A stretch of 64,000 bases of DNA, taken from NCBI GenBank assembly GCA_052034005.1, contig JBPOJB010000012.1, positions 62,001 through 126,000 of the forward strand. Direction: 5' to 3'. The notes below the pieces were generated by a model. That model searched no databases, was not told where the DNA came from, and saw only the letters and a program-made list of their open reading frames with translations. This stretch comes from JAAYDI01 sp052034005. Its GTDB lineage: Bacteria; Planctomycetota; Planctomycetia; Pirellulales; Pirellulaceae. Shown here one piece after another: positions 1 through 8,907 of the stretch; positions within the stretch are counted from its first letter, which is position 1; each line of letters starts with the position of its first letter. The translations under genes were made by a program, and so were the position numbers.

Positions 1-1
1 G

Positions 2-1072
2 CGCGTACTGGGCTACAGCGCCGCGCAGGTGGAGGCGATCGAGCGCTACATCGACGAGCACGACACGATCGAAGGCGCGCCGCACCTGGCAGCGGAGCAC
101 CTGCCCGTGTTCGACTGCGCGTTCAAGCCGGCCAAGGGCCAGCGCAGCATCGACTGGCGGGCCCACGTGAAGATGATGGCCGCCGCGCAGCCGTTCCTCT
201 CCGGGGCCATCTCCAAGACCGTGAACATGCCGAGCGAGACGACGCCGGAGGAGATCGCCGACGCCTACCGGTGGGGCTGGGAAATGGGGCTCAAGGCCTT
301 GGCCATCTACCGGGACGGCTCCAAGCAGAGCCAACCGCTGTCGACCAAATCCGAGACCGACAAGGCGGCGGAGAAGGCGGTCGGACGCCCGCGGCGCGAG
401 CGGTTGCCCGACACGCGCCAGTCGCTGACCCACAAGTTCAACGTCGGCGGCCATGAGGGCTACATCAACGTCGGCCTGTATCCCGACGGCCGGCCCGGCG
501 AGCTGTTCCTGACGATGGCCAAGGAAGGGAGCACGGTCGGCGGCATGATGGACGCCTTCGGAACGGCCATCTCGATGAGCCTGCAGTATGGCGTCCCGCT
601 CGAAGTGCTGGTCAACAAGTTCTCGCACATGCGTTTCGAACCGATGGGGCAGACGGCCAACCCGGACATCCGCATTGCCAAGAGCGTGGTGGACTACATC
701 TTCCGCTGGCTGGGCATGACCTTCCTGCCCGGCTACCGGGAGGCCCACCTCGGGTTGAACCTGCCTCCCGAGGAGAAGCGGGCGGACGCCCAGCCCGGCC
801 ACGCGGCCGCGGCCGCGGCCGCGGAAATCGTCACGGCGGCCAACCACCATGCGACCGCGGGCGGCAACGGCCGGATCGACTACGCCGCCTTGGAGCGGGC
901 CGGTGTGGCGGTGAAGAGCGACCCGATGGCCGGGCCGCTCTCGTCGGTCAGCGAGCAGTTCGCGCGGTTCCAGTCCGATGCGCCCGCCTGTGACGAGTGC
1001 GGTTCCATCACCGTGCGGAACGGCAACTGCTACCTGTGCCACAATTGCGGCTACAGCATGGGCTGCTCATGA
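2..1072 (+). CDS. nrdJ: Vitamin B12-dependent ribonucleotide reductase, C-terminal part (5' truncated by window)
   Basis: This is the C-terminal third of a class II (adenosylcobalamin-dependent) ribonucleotide reductase, which makes deoxyribonucleotides without oxygen. The frame is open from base 2, so the gene starts before the window. Visible landmarks are a catalytic-barrel end with the stretch FLSGAISKTVNMP, the following GLKALAIYRDGSKQSQPL, and the domain beginning HKFNVGGHEGYINVG that is typical of long NrdJ proteins. The last 25 residues form a zinc-ribbon-like tail with paired cysteines (CDEC ... CYLCHNCGY). A run of alanines (about residues 256-265 of the visible part) is an ordinary linker. 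The stop codon overlaps the end of the convergent dgkA-like gene by a few bases. The family assignment is firm; the N-terminal half cannot be judged. Confidence 0.95.
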   Translation, partial: RVLGYSAAQVEAIERYIDEHDTIEGAPHLAAEHLPVFDCAFKPAKGQRSIDWRAHVKMMAAAQPFLSGAISKTVNMPSETTPEEIADAYRWGWEMGLKALAIYRDGSKQSQPLSTKSETDKAAEKAVGRPRRERLPDTRQSLTHKFNVGGHEGYINVGLYPDGRPGELFLTMAKEGSTVGGMMDAFGTAISMSLQYGVPLEVLVNKFSHMRFEPMGQTANPDIRIAKSVVDYIFRWLGMTFLPGYREAHLGLNLPPEEKRADAQPGHAAAAAAAEIVTAANHHATAGGNGRIDYAALERAGVAVKSDPMAGPLSSVSEQFARFQSDAPACDECGSITVRNGNCYLCHNCGYSMGCS

Positions 1073-1429
1073 CAGGAACACGACAACGCCGACCGCCACG
1101 GCGCCGGCCGCGGCCAGCAGGACGGCCGCGCTGCCCATGTCCAGGGCGTCGCGCACGTGCGGATGGAAGTCGCTGGTCACGGCCCGGGCCAGTTGTTCCA
1201 GCGCCGTGTTGAGCATCTCGGCGACAAACACGGCGCTGATGCAGCCAACCACGGCGCACCACCGCCAGGGTTCCAGCCCGACGTAGGCACCGGCCGACAA
1301 CACGGCCACGGCGAATGCGGCGTGCACCCAGAAGCTGCGATGGTGCCGCACGGCGACGCCGCAGCCGCGCAGCGCGTCCGCGAACTTGCGCGCCCAGCTC
1401 CGTGGCTGCCTGGAGAACGTGTCGGTCAT
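1067..1429 (-). CDS. dgkA: Diacylglycerol kinase / undecaprenol kinase family protein
   Basis: A 120-residue integral membrane lipid kinase of the prokaryotic DgkA family, which phosphorylates diacylglycerol or undecaprenol at the inner membrane. The signature is clear: an N-terminal amphipathic stretch, FWVHAAFAV, the active-site-like motif AEMLNTALEQL, and the closing helix with DALDMGSAAVLLAA. Length matches the family (about 120 aa). It starts at an ATG 26 bp downstream of the end of the lptD-like gene on the same strand, so the two are probably co-transcribed. Sequence alone does not settle diacylglycerol versus undecaprenol as substrate; undecaprenol kinase is common outside Proteobacteria. 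Confidence 0.88.
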   Translation of the reverse strand: MTDTFSRQPRSWARKFADALRGCGVAVRHHRSFWVHAAFAVAVLSAGAYVGLEPWRWCAVVGCISAVFVAEMLNTALEQLARAVTSDFHPHVRDALDMGSAAVLLAAAGAVAVGVVVFLS

Positions 1430-1455
1430 GATCCACCTGCCCTGCCCCTGGAATG

Positions 1456-4400
1456 CTACTCGAGCCCCATCATCCCCACCGGCGGAATCTGGACCCCCGC
1501 GACGCGACCCAAACGCCCTTTGGGCAGGAACCGCGGCTCGATCGCGATGGAGGCCCCGATGTTGTCGCGGCCCAGATCCGCGTTGAATGCCAGACGCACC
1601 AACATCGATTCGCCGACGCGCGTGATCGCGATCCGCTCACCGATGTTCCCGGTCGGACCGAGGTCGTACGTGCCGGTCATGTCCAGAATCCACTTGTGGC
1701 TCATCCGGTAGCTGACCGACCCGATCAGCAGCGTGCTGCTGAAGGGGCCTTCCATGGACATGACGCCTCCATAGACCTGCCCGCGTTGCGGACGGCTCAG
1801 CGCCGACCCGAGAGTCACCATCCGCAAGCCGTCGGGGAACGTGTCGACATAGCCGTCCGACAGGATGGTGACGCGATCGCCGAGGTGCCAGCGGAAATCG
1901 TATTCCAGCAACCCCACATATTGCCCGAAGTTGTCCCGGTCGTCGTTCGGGAAAACCGTGCCGTCGATGTCCAGCACGATCCAGTCCGTCACGCGCTGTT
2001 GTCCCGGCAGGCCGCGCTTGGTCTGCCAGCGCTGATGGATCCCCAGTCGGGCGGCCGCCACGTCGTCCACCATCTCCAGCGTCGGCGCGGAGACCCAGTT
2101 CTGCAGCCCGGACCGGAACGCGAAACTGCGCGGGTCTCGCGACCACGGAAAGGGGCCCAGGTACCCGCGGAAGTGTTCCTGCGCATCGTCGTCCAACGGA
2201 TCGTACAGGGGGAACTCCGTGATGTCCCGGCTCGCGTCGGCCCAGTACAGGTCGGACACGAGCGTCACCTTGTGGGCCAGGCCGTTCAAGTTGAACAACA
2301 TGCTCTGCACGGTCGGATAGGCTTTCCAGAACGGCAGGCTGATGCGCACGCCCGCCTGGCCATACGCCCGCGTGATGTCCGATTGCGCGTCCAGCCCTTC
2401 ACCCCAATACGCGATCTCCCCGAGTGCGTACGGGACGAACTTGACGGGGCCGAGCGGGATGGGCAGGTCGATCTCCTGGCGCGTGGCGAAGCGGCCGCCT
2501 TCCGGCCGCATCGTGGGCTGCTCCCACGGCAGGTACTGCCAGCCGGTCGCGTCCGTCGGGTCTGTCGGAGCGTCCAGGACACCGAACCGCGCGTAACTCG
2601 CCTGAGTATGGGCGTACCATGTCAGGTGGTCGTTCAGGAGCGAGCGGCCGAGCAGGAAGTGGTCGCCGCGCGGCCACCACTCCGTTTGCGATACGTTGTT
2701 GTTGACCGAGAACTGCCCCAACACGCGCAGCGACTGGTCGCCCCAGATGCGTTTGAGCTCCGCGCTGCTGACCTGGTCCGGCCACTCGTCCCATTCCTTC
2801 TCGAAGTACTGCTCCAGGAAATTGCGGTCGCTGATCAGGCCCAGCTTGGCGGTGACTTGCCACCCTTCGGGCAGGTACTGGCGATGGCGCCAGAAGACGC
2901 GGCCGCGCCAGTCTATGTCGGGCACCACCTGCAGGCGGTTCCGGCCCAGGTTGTCCAGCCCCGTGTCATAGATGCCCCAGGCGTCGAACCAACCGGTCAC
3001 CGGGCCGGGGTGGCCGAAACACCCGTCGCGCTGATAGGCCAAGGTCGTCCCCAGGCCGGGGCCCCGCTCGGTCAGGTAGTCGGTGCTCAACGTCCAGTCG
3101 GTTCCGGACGGCGGGTTCCTGATCCGCAAGAGCTGGAAGAGGTCCCAGTTGACCAGCACCTGGGTCCCGAAGATGTCGTCGTCCTTGATCGAGAGGCCCT
3201 CGACATAGTACGACGGCTTGCGCAGGTCCGTGGCCATGGCCGGCCAGTAGAACACGGGCAGCCCGCCGACGTACAGGAAGTTGTTGTAGCTGGTCGCCAG
3301 CATGCTATGGTCGACCGCCGCCTCCTGGGTCTCGGGATCCATCTCGAGTTGGCCGGTCAGCGGGTCCCAGCGCGGCGCCTGCACGTCCTGAAAACCGATC
3401 TGATCGGCCTGGAACCAATAGGTCGGCACGCCCATCTGGCTCGTGGTGACCGCCGCGCCGTAGGCCTGGAAGAACTGCCGGTTCATCTGTTGCATGACAT
3501 CCGCCTTGAGCCGGACGATGCCCTGGTAGTCCGGCACGGGCGTGAACACTTCGGCCGCCAGCACCACGCCGTACTCGTAGGTCGCGTTGTAGTACATGCG
3601 GTCGGCATAGATCAGCCGATCCCCCTGACGGAAGACGATGTTCCCCTCCATGTAGACTTCGATCGGCACGTCCGTTCCGCCCGAGGTCTCGGAGCCTTCC
3701 GAGGACAGGTATTTTAAATTGGGGGCCCAGAGCACCAGCCGATCGGTCTCGATGACGATGCGGCCCAGGTTGCCGAAACGCGCTGCTTCGACGCCTTCAA
3801 TGACCGCTCGAATCCCGTTGGTGAACACATGCGCCGACTGATTGGGCAGCGTGCTTGGGAAGCTCTTGCTGTGGATGGGCGAGTTGCTGCGCGGCCCCAC
3901 CTGGACGCGTTTCTCCGTCGGCATGATGGGCGTCGAGGGTGGCTGCGCGACGAGTTCCGGCACCGGCCCGGCAATGGGCGGCTGCCAGGCGGGTGACGGC
4001 GCTGCCGGTGGCCCTGCGCCGAGGGGTGCGGGCAGAGGCGGTGTCGCAGCCGGCGGCGGCAGCACGGACGGCGAAAACGGGGGCGCCGAGTCGGGCACCA
4101 GGGGCGCGGCGTACTGGGCCGGGCGGATGCCGCCCGAGACCTGATCCCACGCCTGCTCACCACGCTGGTACACGGCCGGACGCGGGTCCTGGGCGTTTCC
4201 CACCGGCGCACGCATGTCGATCTGCCCACGCGTCGTCAAGCGCCCGAACCATGTGTGATCGCGAATCGACTGAGCGGCCGTCCCGCTGGCCGCATGCACC
4301 TGGCCCGTGCGGCTGAAATCCACCGCGGCCGAACCTTCCAGGTACACGGTCGCACGGCTCTCTTGGCCACTGCCCGGCGACTGACGGTCGATCCACACCA

Positions 4401-4644
4401 CGGCCTCGGCGGCGCGGGCCGTCAGCTCCCCCTGCCGGATCACCGGCTGACGAATGACCCACGCCTCCAGCGCACCCTGCTGCCAATGCTCCGCAGACTC
4501 ACCATCGATCGTGATGGACGACAGCGGATCGGGCACCGGCATCTGGATGTCGGCGCCCGCCCACGGCGCAGCGCAGCCCAAGCTGACCAACACACACACA
4601 ATTCGTACGATCGAATTGCGCCCGTGGGCTCGGTGCGGTGTCAC
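1456..4644 (-). CDS. lptD: LptD/OstA-like outer-membrane LPS-assembly protein
   Basis: Probable outer-membrane translocon component that inserts lipopolysaccharide into the outer leaflet. From the chosen GTG at 4644 the protein has about 1062 residues, longer than the roughly 780 of E. coli LptD. Order of parts: a signal peptide (hydrophobic IVCVLVSLGCAAPWAGA), a first beta-rich segment with an OstA flavour, a proline/alanine-rich linker (roughly residues 160-235), an OstA-like jellyroll (around RIVIETDRLVLWAPN to YRLKADV-like strands), and a long C-terminal beta-barrel region full of alternating aromatic strands ending near SIAIEPRFLP. The frame is open further upstream to 4851, but a good promoter at 4787-4815 puts the transcript start near 4780, and the extension has no domain character, so I prefer 4644. 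Exact start is uncertain. LpxB and LptF/G homologues elsewhere in the window support the role. Confidence 0.82.
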   Translation of the reverse strand: MTPHRAHGRNSIVRIVCVLVSLGCAAPWAGADIQMPVPDPLSSITIDGESAEHWQQGALEAWVIRQPVIRQGELTARAAEAVVWIDRQSPGSGQESRATVYLEGSAAVDFSRTGQVHAASGTAAQSIRDHTWFGRLTTRGQIDMRAPVGNAQDPRPAVYQRGEQAWDQVSGGIRPAQYAAPLVPDSAPPFSPSVLPPPAATPPLPAPLGAGPPAAPSPAWQPPIAGPVPELVAQPPSTPIMPTEKRVQVGPRSNSPIHSKSFPSTLPNQSAHVFTNGIRAVIEGVEAARFGNLGRIVIETDRLVLWAPNLKYLSSEGSETSGGTDVPIEVYMEGNIVFRQGDRLIYADRMYYNATYEYGVVLAAEVFTPVPDYQGIVRLKADVMQQMNRQFFQAYGAAVTTSQMGVPTYWFQADQIGFQDVQAPRWDPLTGQLEMDPETQEAAVDHSMLATSYNNFLYVGGLPVFYWPAMATDLRKPSYYVEGLSIKDDDIFGTQVLVNWDLFQLLRIRNPPSGTDWTLSTDYLTERGPGLGTTLAYQRDGCFGHPGPVTGWFDAWGIYDTGLDNLGRNRLQVVPDIDWRGRVFWRHRQYLPEGWQVTAKLGLISDRNFLEQYFEKEWDEWPDQVSSAELKRIWGDQSLRVLGQFSVNNNVSQTEWWPRGDHFLLGRSLLNDHLTWYAHTQASYARFGVLDAPTDPTDATGWQYLPWEQPTMRPEGGRFATRQEIDLPIPLGPVKFVPYALGEIAYWGEGLDAQSDITRAYGQAGVRISLPFWKAYPTVQSMLFNLNGLAHKVTLVSDLYWADASRDITEFPLYDPLDDDAQEHFRGYLGPFPWSRDPRSFAFRSGLQNWVSAPTLEMVDDVAAARLGIHQRWQTKRGLPGQQRVTDWIVLDIDGTVFPNDDRDNFGQYVGLLEYDFRWHLGDRVTILSDGYVDTFPDGLRMVTLGSALSRPQRGQVYGGVMSMEGPFSSTLLIGSVSYRMSHKWILDMTGTYDLGPTGNIGERIAITRVGESMLVRLAFNADLGRDNIGASIAIEPRFLPKGRLGRVAGVQIPPVGMMGLE

Positions 4645-5033
4645 TGGTCGCGAACCAACCGGATCGTGTCTGACGCGATAAGACGAGTTCAGGGTACGGC
4701 ATCCTTGCCATGGACCGAGCCGACAGCCGCCTGCTGATGCGGGCTGCGACCACGACAGACGAGTACTCGGGAAAACGAGCGGCGGGATTATAGATGTGTC
4801 GCTCATCTGCCGCAAGCCGGTTTTGGCAGCCCGCGACGCGATGCAAGTCATTATCAGTACGGAACTTACGACACGTCACACCCGAAACTGCCCTGGGAGG
4901 CGTGGGGGATTCGCGGTTCCCAAATCCATGACTTCAGATCCTGGGAGGGAGCCGGCAGACGATGACGATGCGGTCTTCCAGGGCGAGACGGGCGGGTACC
5001 GCACCCGATTCGGCCGGCCCGGAGGGCCGTTCG
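4645..5033. other. Intergenic region upstream of lptD (389 bp)
   Basis: Non-coding on my reading. It holds the lptD promoter (4787-4815, minus strand) and an upstream leader of about 135 nt down to the chosen GTG. Open frames crossing it show no family resemblance. I see no terminator with a T-tract for the glycosyltransferase gene ending at 5034. Confidence 0.6.
4787..4815 (-). promoter_or_regulatory. Sigma70-type promoter of lptD
   Basis: On the minus strand: -35 TTGCGG (4815-4810), 17 bp spacer, -10 TATAAT (4792-4787), a full consensus -10. Predicted transcription start is near 4780, which excludes the ATG codons at 4851 and 4806 as lptD starts. Confidence 0.7.
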
Positions 5034-6323
5034 TCAATCAGGCTCTGCCGGCTCGCGGGGCTTGCCCACTGCGACGGCCACCAGTGCGACGATGGGCATC
5101 AACGGGGCGCGCATGCGCATGTTGGTCCAGTAGACGCTGTGGAGGAGCATGAAGGCCAGCACGCACCACGTGCCCCACACCCACGGTGTCCGCAGCAGTG
5201 CGCCGCGCAGTCGGGCGACACGCACGACCGCCCAGGCCAACAGGCCCACATACCATGCGGCGACGCCCCACCGCAGGAGCGTAACCGTGCGCGTCTCGTG
5301 CGGATCCACTTGATGCGCGAGCGGGCTCCACAGGGATCCGAGGCGCGTCAGGCTGGCGTAAAGGAACATCCCGGGCTGTTCCCGGATCGCCTGCCAGGCC
5401 AGTTCATAGAGCCGGCGGTCTGACACGAGCTCCATCTCCCGGCGCGGCGCAGTGGCCATCACATCGGCCAGCTCATCGCGGATCATCGGCTCGAGTTCGG
5501 CGGCATCCCAGACGCTGCCCCACGCCCCTGAGCGCAGATGCTCATAGAAGTACGGATTGTTGCCCAACAGCAGTGTGTAGCCGCCGTGCGTCGTGGTGAT
5601 GATGGTGCGTCCGAACAGGTGGCGGTTGCGGAGGCCCCAGGGCGACAGGACGATGCACAGCGCGGCCGCGAACGCTGCGGCCTGCGCCAGGCGCTTCCCG
5701 CTGCGCTCTGACGCGAGCATGTACACGCCGCACAACGCGGCCCAGACCAGGAACGTGGGGCGGCAGAGCGTGGCCAGGCCCAAGGCGGCGCCGGCGCGCG
5801 CCGCGGCCGGGCACGACGGCCGGTGACTCCAGTGCACGAGCGTGAGCAGTCCGAGCACGGCCAACAGCGTCGCGACGGTTTCCGTCATGATCTCGGCGGA
5901 TTGGTTGAGCAGGATCGGATCCGCGGCCACGAGCAGGGCGGCGAGGTAGCTGCGGCGGCCCAGCCCGCAGCGTTCGGCCAGGCGCCAGACGAGCAGGACC
6001 GTCAGCGATCCGGCCAGGATGTGGATCGCCGCGACCGCCGCGGGTGTCACACGCCCCTGCCAGGCGGTTGCCGCCAGAAGGAGCGGGTAGAGCGGCGGGC
6101 GAAAGGCGGTCGGTTGGGCGGTCTCCGCGCCGATCGAGCGGCTGAACACACCGTCATGGACCAGGTGTTCGGCGATCAGCCGGTAGGCGTCCGGATCCCG
6201 GGCGAGCCGATGCCACCGGGCCGCGATGACCCCGCCGCGCAGGGCGGCCGCCAGGACCACGAGCGCGATCAGGGGGACAACTCGGACGGCGGTTGGCCGA
6301 CGTGGCGGGCGCGGGTCTTGCAT
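5034..6323 (-). CDS. GT39-like membrane glycosyltransferase (PMT/ArnT family)
   Basis: Multi-pass inner-membrane protein of about 429 residues that resembles the GT-C glycosyltransferases which move a sugar from a polyprenyl-phosphate donor onto a periplasmic acceptor. Visible family features are the first transmembrane helix (VVPLIALVVLAAALRGGVIA), the acidic loop with RDPDAYRLIAEHL, the FRPPLYPLLLAATAW motif, the helix pair around LLVAADPILLNQSAEIMTET, and a further series of hydrophobic helices to the C-terminus. The ATG at 6323 is preferred over an upstream in-frame start at 6392, which would overlap the neighbouring gene. It begins 19 bp after the end of the DUF4159 gene on the same strand, so they probably form one transcript. 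The acceptor is unknown; lipid A or a secreted protein are possibilities only. Confidence 0.75.
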   Translation of the reverse strand: MQDPRPPRRPTAVRVVPLIALVVLAAALRGGVIAARWHRLARDPDAYRLIAEHLVHDGVFSRSIGAETAQPTAFRPPLYPLLLAATAWQGRVTPAAVAAIHILAGSLTVLLVWRLAERCGLGRRSYLAALLVAADPILLNQSAEIMTETVATLLAVLGLLTLVHWSHRPSCPAAARAGAALGLATLCRPTFLVWAALCGVYMLASERSGKRLAQAAAFAAALCIVLSPWGLRNRHLFGRTIITTTHGGYTLLLGNNPYFYEHLRSGAWGSVWDAAELEPMIRDELADVMATAPRREMELVSDRRLYELAWQAIREQPGMFLYASLTRLGSLWSPLAHQVDPHETRTVTLLRWGVAAWYVGLLAWAVVRVARLRGALLRTPWVWGTWCVLAFMLLHSVYWTNMRMRAPLMPIVALVAVAVGKPREPAEPD

Positions 6324-6342
6324 CGTGGTGGCGGATCCCCGC

Positions 6343-8688
6343 TCATTGCTGGAGCGCATAGAGGATGATGTTCGTGCCCAGTCGGGCGGCATCTTCCTTG
6401 ATGTATCCCTTACATTCCATGGTCGAGCTGCTTTCCAGGGCGCAACTCAGGTCATAGGGCGAGAACACGACCACATAACGTCCGTGGATCTGCAACCCTT
6501 CCAGCAGCGGCGCGGTCTCGGTGCGGCGCGCGTCCAGCCGCTCGCCCTCCCCGCGCAACAGCGGATCATTGATCGTGACGCGGCGCAGGTCGAAGCCGCC
6601 CAACTGGTCTTTGAACAGCTCGTGGTCGTTGGGGATCCGTTCGAGCTTCTGCCCGGGGAAGATCGCTTCGATTTCACTGCGGAAGGAGTTCGCGAAGTGC
6701 GGGCTGGCGCAGATCGCGTCGGCAAACAGGAAGCCGCCGTCGGCGATGTAGTCGCCCAGCGCTTTGCGCTCGGCGGCGTTCCAGCGGAAGCTGCGTCGCC
6801 CATGTGCGAACAGGATCGGGTACTCGGACAGGTCCTTGGCAACCGGCGAGATCACGCGCCGTTCGGTCAACGCGCGCAGCTCCACTTCCTGGCGGACATA
6901 GCGCATCAGGTTGGCCAGCGAGTTGGGCGCGTCGTCACAGCCGCCTCCATGCTGCAGCTTGGGGATCACCAACACGTCGCGCGACCCTTCCGCGCGCGGG
7001 CCGTCCGTGGACGCCACGTTCGGCCGATCGAGCTTCTCCTTGAGCGTGCGATTCGTGGCGTAGGCCACCACGTTCTGGCCGATCTGGACGCGCGCCTGGA
7101 TCGCCCGCTGGACCTCCTCCGGCACGTCCAGCTCGCGCCCTTCCGCGCTCAGCTCCCAATAACACGACAGATTGGTCGGACAGTACACGACGCTCGTCCG
7201 GCAGCACGCATCCACGCCGTAGAGGAGCAGCTCCTTGATGTACTCCGGATCGACTTTCTCCTCCGCAAACCACACGGCATGGTCGGGCGGCAGCAGGCGG
7301 AAGCCGGATTCCGGGAACAACTGCCTCATGAGCTGTCGGAACGAGGCGTCGAACGCCTGGCCTTCGCACCCGTCGCCGTCGCACGCTTCGGCGAAGATGA
7401 ACCCGCCCTGCTCCACATAGATGCGCAGCAGCTCCTGCTGTTCCCGCGTGAGCGCCAGCGCTTGCCGGCCGCTGAGGAACAGCACGGGGGTTTCCAGCAG
7501 GTCGCTGACCGTGGCCGACTGCAGGTCGATCGTCTGCCAGGTGAGTTCGCGGTGCCACGCCTGTTCGATGCGGCGCGTCAAGTTGGGCACGCCGCCCGCG
7601 TGGAGATCCCACTCCCGGCCGTCCTCATACTTGGCCTTGGCGATCACGACCGGCCGGCGCCCCTTCGAGAGGAACAGCAGGGCCAGCGATGTGGCGACCA
7701 GCGGGTTGCTTTCGGCGCTGGTCCCCACACCCCGCCACTCGCCCGTGCGCTCGTCCTGGGCATCGACCAGCAGTTCCGCGCCTTCCCGGTACCAGTCGTG
7801 CCCGCCGATGAGCCGGCGTCCGGTCAACCGGCCGACACGTTCGAGCCCGTAGAGATAGTACAGCAGGTAGGTCCGCGAGCCGGGGTTCGCCCGCACGCTG
7901 AAGTGCCGCCCCAACCAGGCCAGGCCGCGTTCCACACCGTTGTTCTCGTCCTCCTCCCCGCAACAGCGCACCCGATCGCCTTGAATCGAGGCGCTGCCCG
8001 AGCCGAGCCGGCCGGACGCGATGACCAGGGAGCAGATGCCCGCGCAGGTCATACTGCCGGTCGGCGCGTCATTGGGCTTGTAGCCCCACGCCCCATCCTG
8101 ACGCTGGGTGTGCTGCCAGTAGTCCAACGAGAGCCGCCAGGAGGCCGGGTTGACCTTCACGCCGATGCGATCCGCTTCATTGAGCGCCAGCATGGCAAAC
8201 TGCGTGTTGGAATTGTCCCCTCCTCCTTCCTGTCGACCGGAGTAGGCCCACATCCCTTTGCGGCCCCGCACACTGCTGGAGGCGTCGGTCAACTGCGTGG
8301 CTTCCAACCACGCGACATTCTGGCGGATGGTGAGCAGGTCCTTCTTCGGTTCCGCGGCGCACAACACCATCGTGCGGAGGGCGGTCGAGTAGGTCATATC
8401 CGGCTTGTCGAAACTGCGGACGTAGTCGAGCGCTTTGGCCATGGCGGGGTCCGTGACAGGGACGCCGGCGTTGAGCAGTGCCAAGGTGCACAGGGCCGAA
8501 AGGCCGCCCGGCTGCGCCGGGTGTTCCGGCCAGCCGCCACGCATCTTGTCCTGCTGCGATTTCAGGAATTCGACGCCCTGCTCGATCGCCTGGCGCACCT
8601 CACGGTCGGTGACCTGCGCCGTGACCGGTGCGACGACCAGTGCGATCGCCAAGGTCGTCAAGACCTGCACATGGATTACGCGCCTCAT
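6343..8688 (-). CDS. Secreted protein with prenyltransferase-like helical repeats and two DUF4159 domains
   Basis: A 781-residue exported protein. The N-terminus is a signal peptide (VLTTLAIALVVAPVTAQ). Residues about 25-400 resemble the alpha/alpha-barrel of squalene-cyclase/prenyltransferase repeat proteins (GVEFLKSQQ, GGLSALCTLALLNAG, TQFAMLALNEA, QDGAWGYKP). The C-terminal half contains two related DUF4159 units, each with a strand ending in a PxLFxxGR motif followed by a 'YxxxGGFxFA(E/D)A' loop: first near TPVLFLSGRQALALT, second near YPILFAHGRRSFRW. The ATG at 8688 has an AAAGG ribosome site 5 nt upstream; an alternative in-frame ATG lies at 8712. It is divergent from moxR, and this pairing is common in planctomycetes. 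Biochemical function is unknown; an ancillary role with the MoxR/vWA cluster is inference. Confidence 0.8.
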   Translation of the reverse strand: MRRVIHVQVLTTLAIALVVAPVTAQVTDREVRQAIEQGVEFLKSQQDKMRGGWPEHPAQPGGLSALCTLALLNAGVPVTDPAMAKALDYVRSFDKPDMTYSTALRTMVLCAAEPKKDLLTIRQNVAWLEATQLTDASSSVRGRKGMWAYSGRQEGGGDNSNTQFAMLALNEADRIGVKVNPASWRLSLDYWQHTQRQDGAWGYKPNDAPTGSMTCAGICSLVIASGRLGSGSASIQGDRVRCCGEEDENNGVERGLAWLGRHFSVRANPGSRTYLLYYLYGLERVGRLTGRRLIGGHDWYREGAELLVDAQDERTGEWRGVGTSAESNPLVATSLALLFLSKGRRPVVIAKAKYEDGREWDLHAGGVPNLTRRIEQAWHRELTWQTIDLQSATVSDLLETPVLFLSGRQALALTREQQELLRIYVEQGGFIFAEACDGDGCEGQAFDASFRQLMRQLFPESGFRLLPPDHAVWFAEEKVDPEYIKELLLYGVDACCRTSVVYCPTNLSCYWELSAEGRELDVPEEVQRAIQARVQIGQNVVAYATNRTLKEKLDRPNVASTDGPRAEGSRDVLVIPKLQHGGGCDDAPNSLANLMRYVRQEVELRALTERRVISPVAKDLSEYPILFAHGRRSFRWNAAERKALGDYIADGGFLFADAICASPHFANSFRSEIEAIFPGQKLERIPNDHELFKDQLGGFDLRRVTINDPLLRGEGERLDARRTETAPLLEGLQIHGRYVVVFSPYDLSCALESSSTMECKGYIKEDAARLGTNIILYALQQ

Positions 8689-8730
8689 CGGGCCTTTCTC
8701 CCTGCCGTACATCGGCCGCTCGTCACAAAT

Positions 8731-8759
8731 ATCTTAGGATTCCAGGGTTAGGGCAGCAA
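8731..8759 (-). promoter_or_regulatory. Promoter of the DUF4159 gene
   Basis: Minus strand: -35 TTGCTG (8759-8754), 17 bp spacer, -10 TAAGAT (8736-8731). The predicted start lies near 8725, giving a leader of about 37 nt. Its -35 is only 16 bp from the -35 of the divergent moxR promoter. Confidence 0.55.
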
Positions 8760-8775
8760 CACGAGTCGCCAAGCA

Positions 8776-8804
8776 TTGCTCAGCCGCGGCGCCAACACTA
8801 GAAT
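8776..8804 (+). promoter_or_regulatory. Promoter of the moxR operon
   Basis: Plus strand: -35 TTGCTC (8776-8781), 17 bp spacer, -10 TAGAAT (8799-8804). Predicted leader about 97 nt before the GTG at 8908. It also makes an in-frame start at 8776 impossible. Confidence 0.55.
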
Positions 8805-8907
8805 CAACCGCTCCGGACCAACTGATACAGGTCGTGCGCCGGCGCCGCGGCGTTGCAGGGAATGGCTGGTCCACGACAGGACGTTTTCAGAAGGAAGCAG
8901 GATCGTC

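Noticed and set aside
1453..3717. Long open frame antisense to lptD (754 aa)
   Set aside because: Arginine/histidine-rich shadow of the high-GC lptD frame, no family resemblance, and no start context.
6226..8751. Long open frame antisense to the DUF4159 gene (841 aa)
   Set aside because: Composition typical of a reverse-complement shadow; the minus strand carries clear domains and a promoter.
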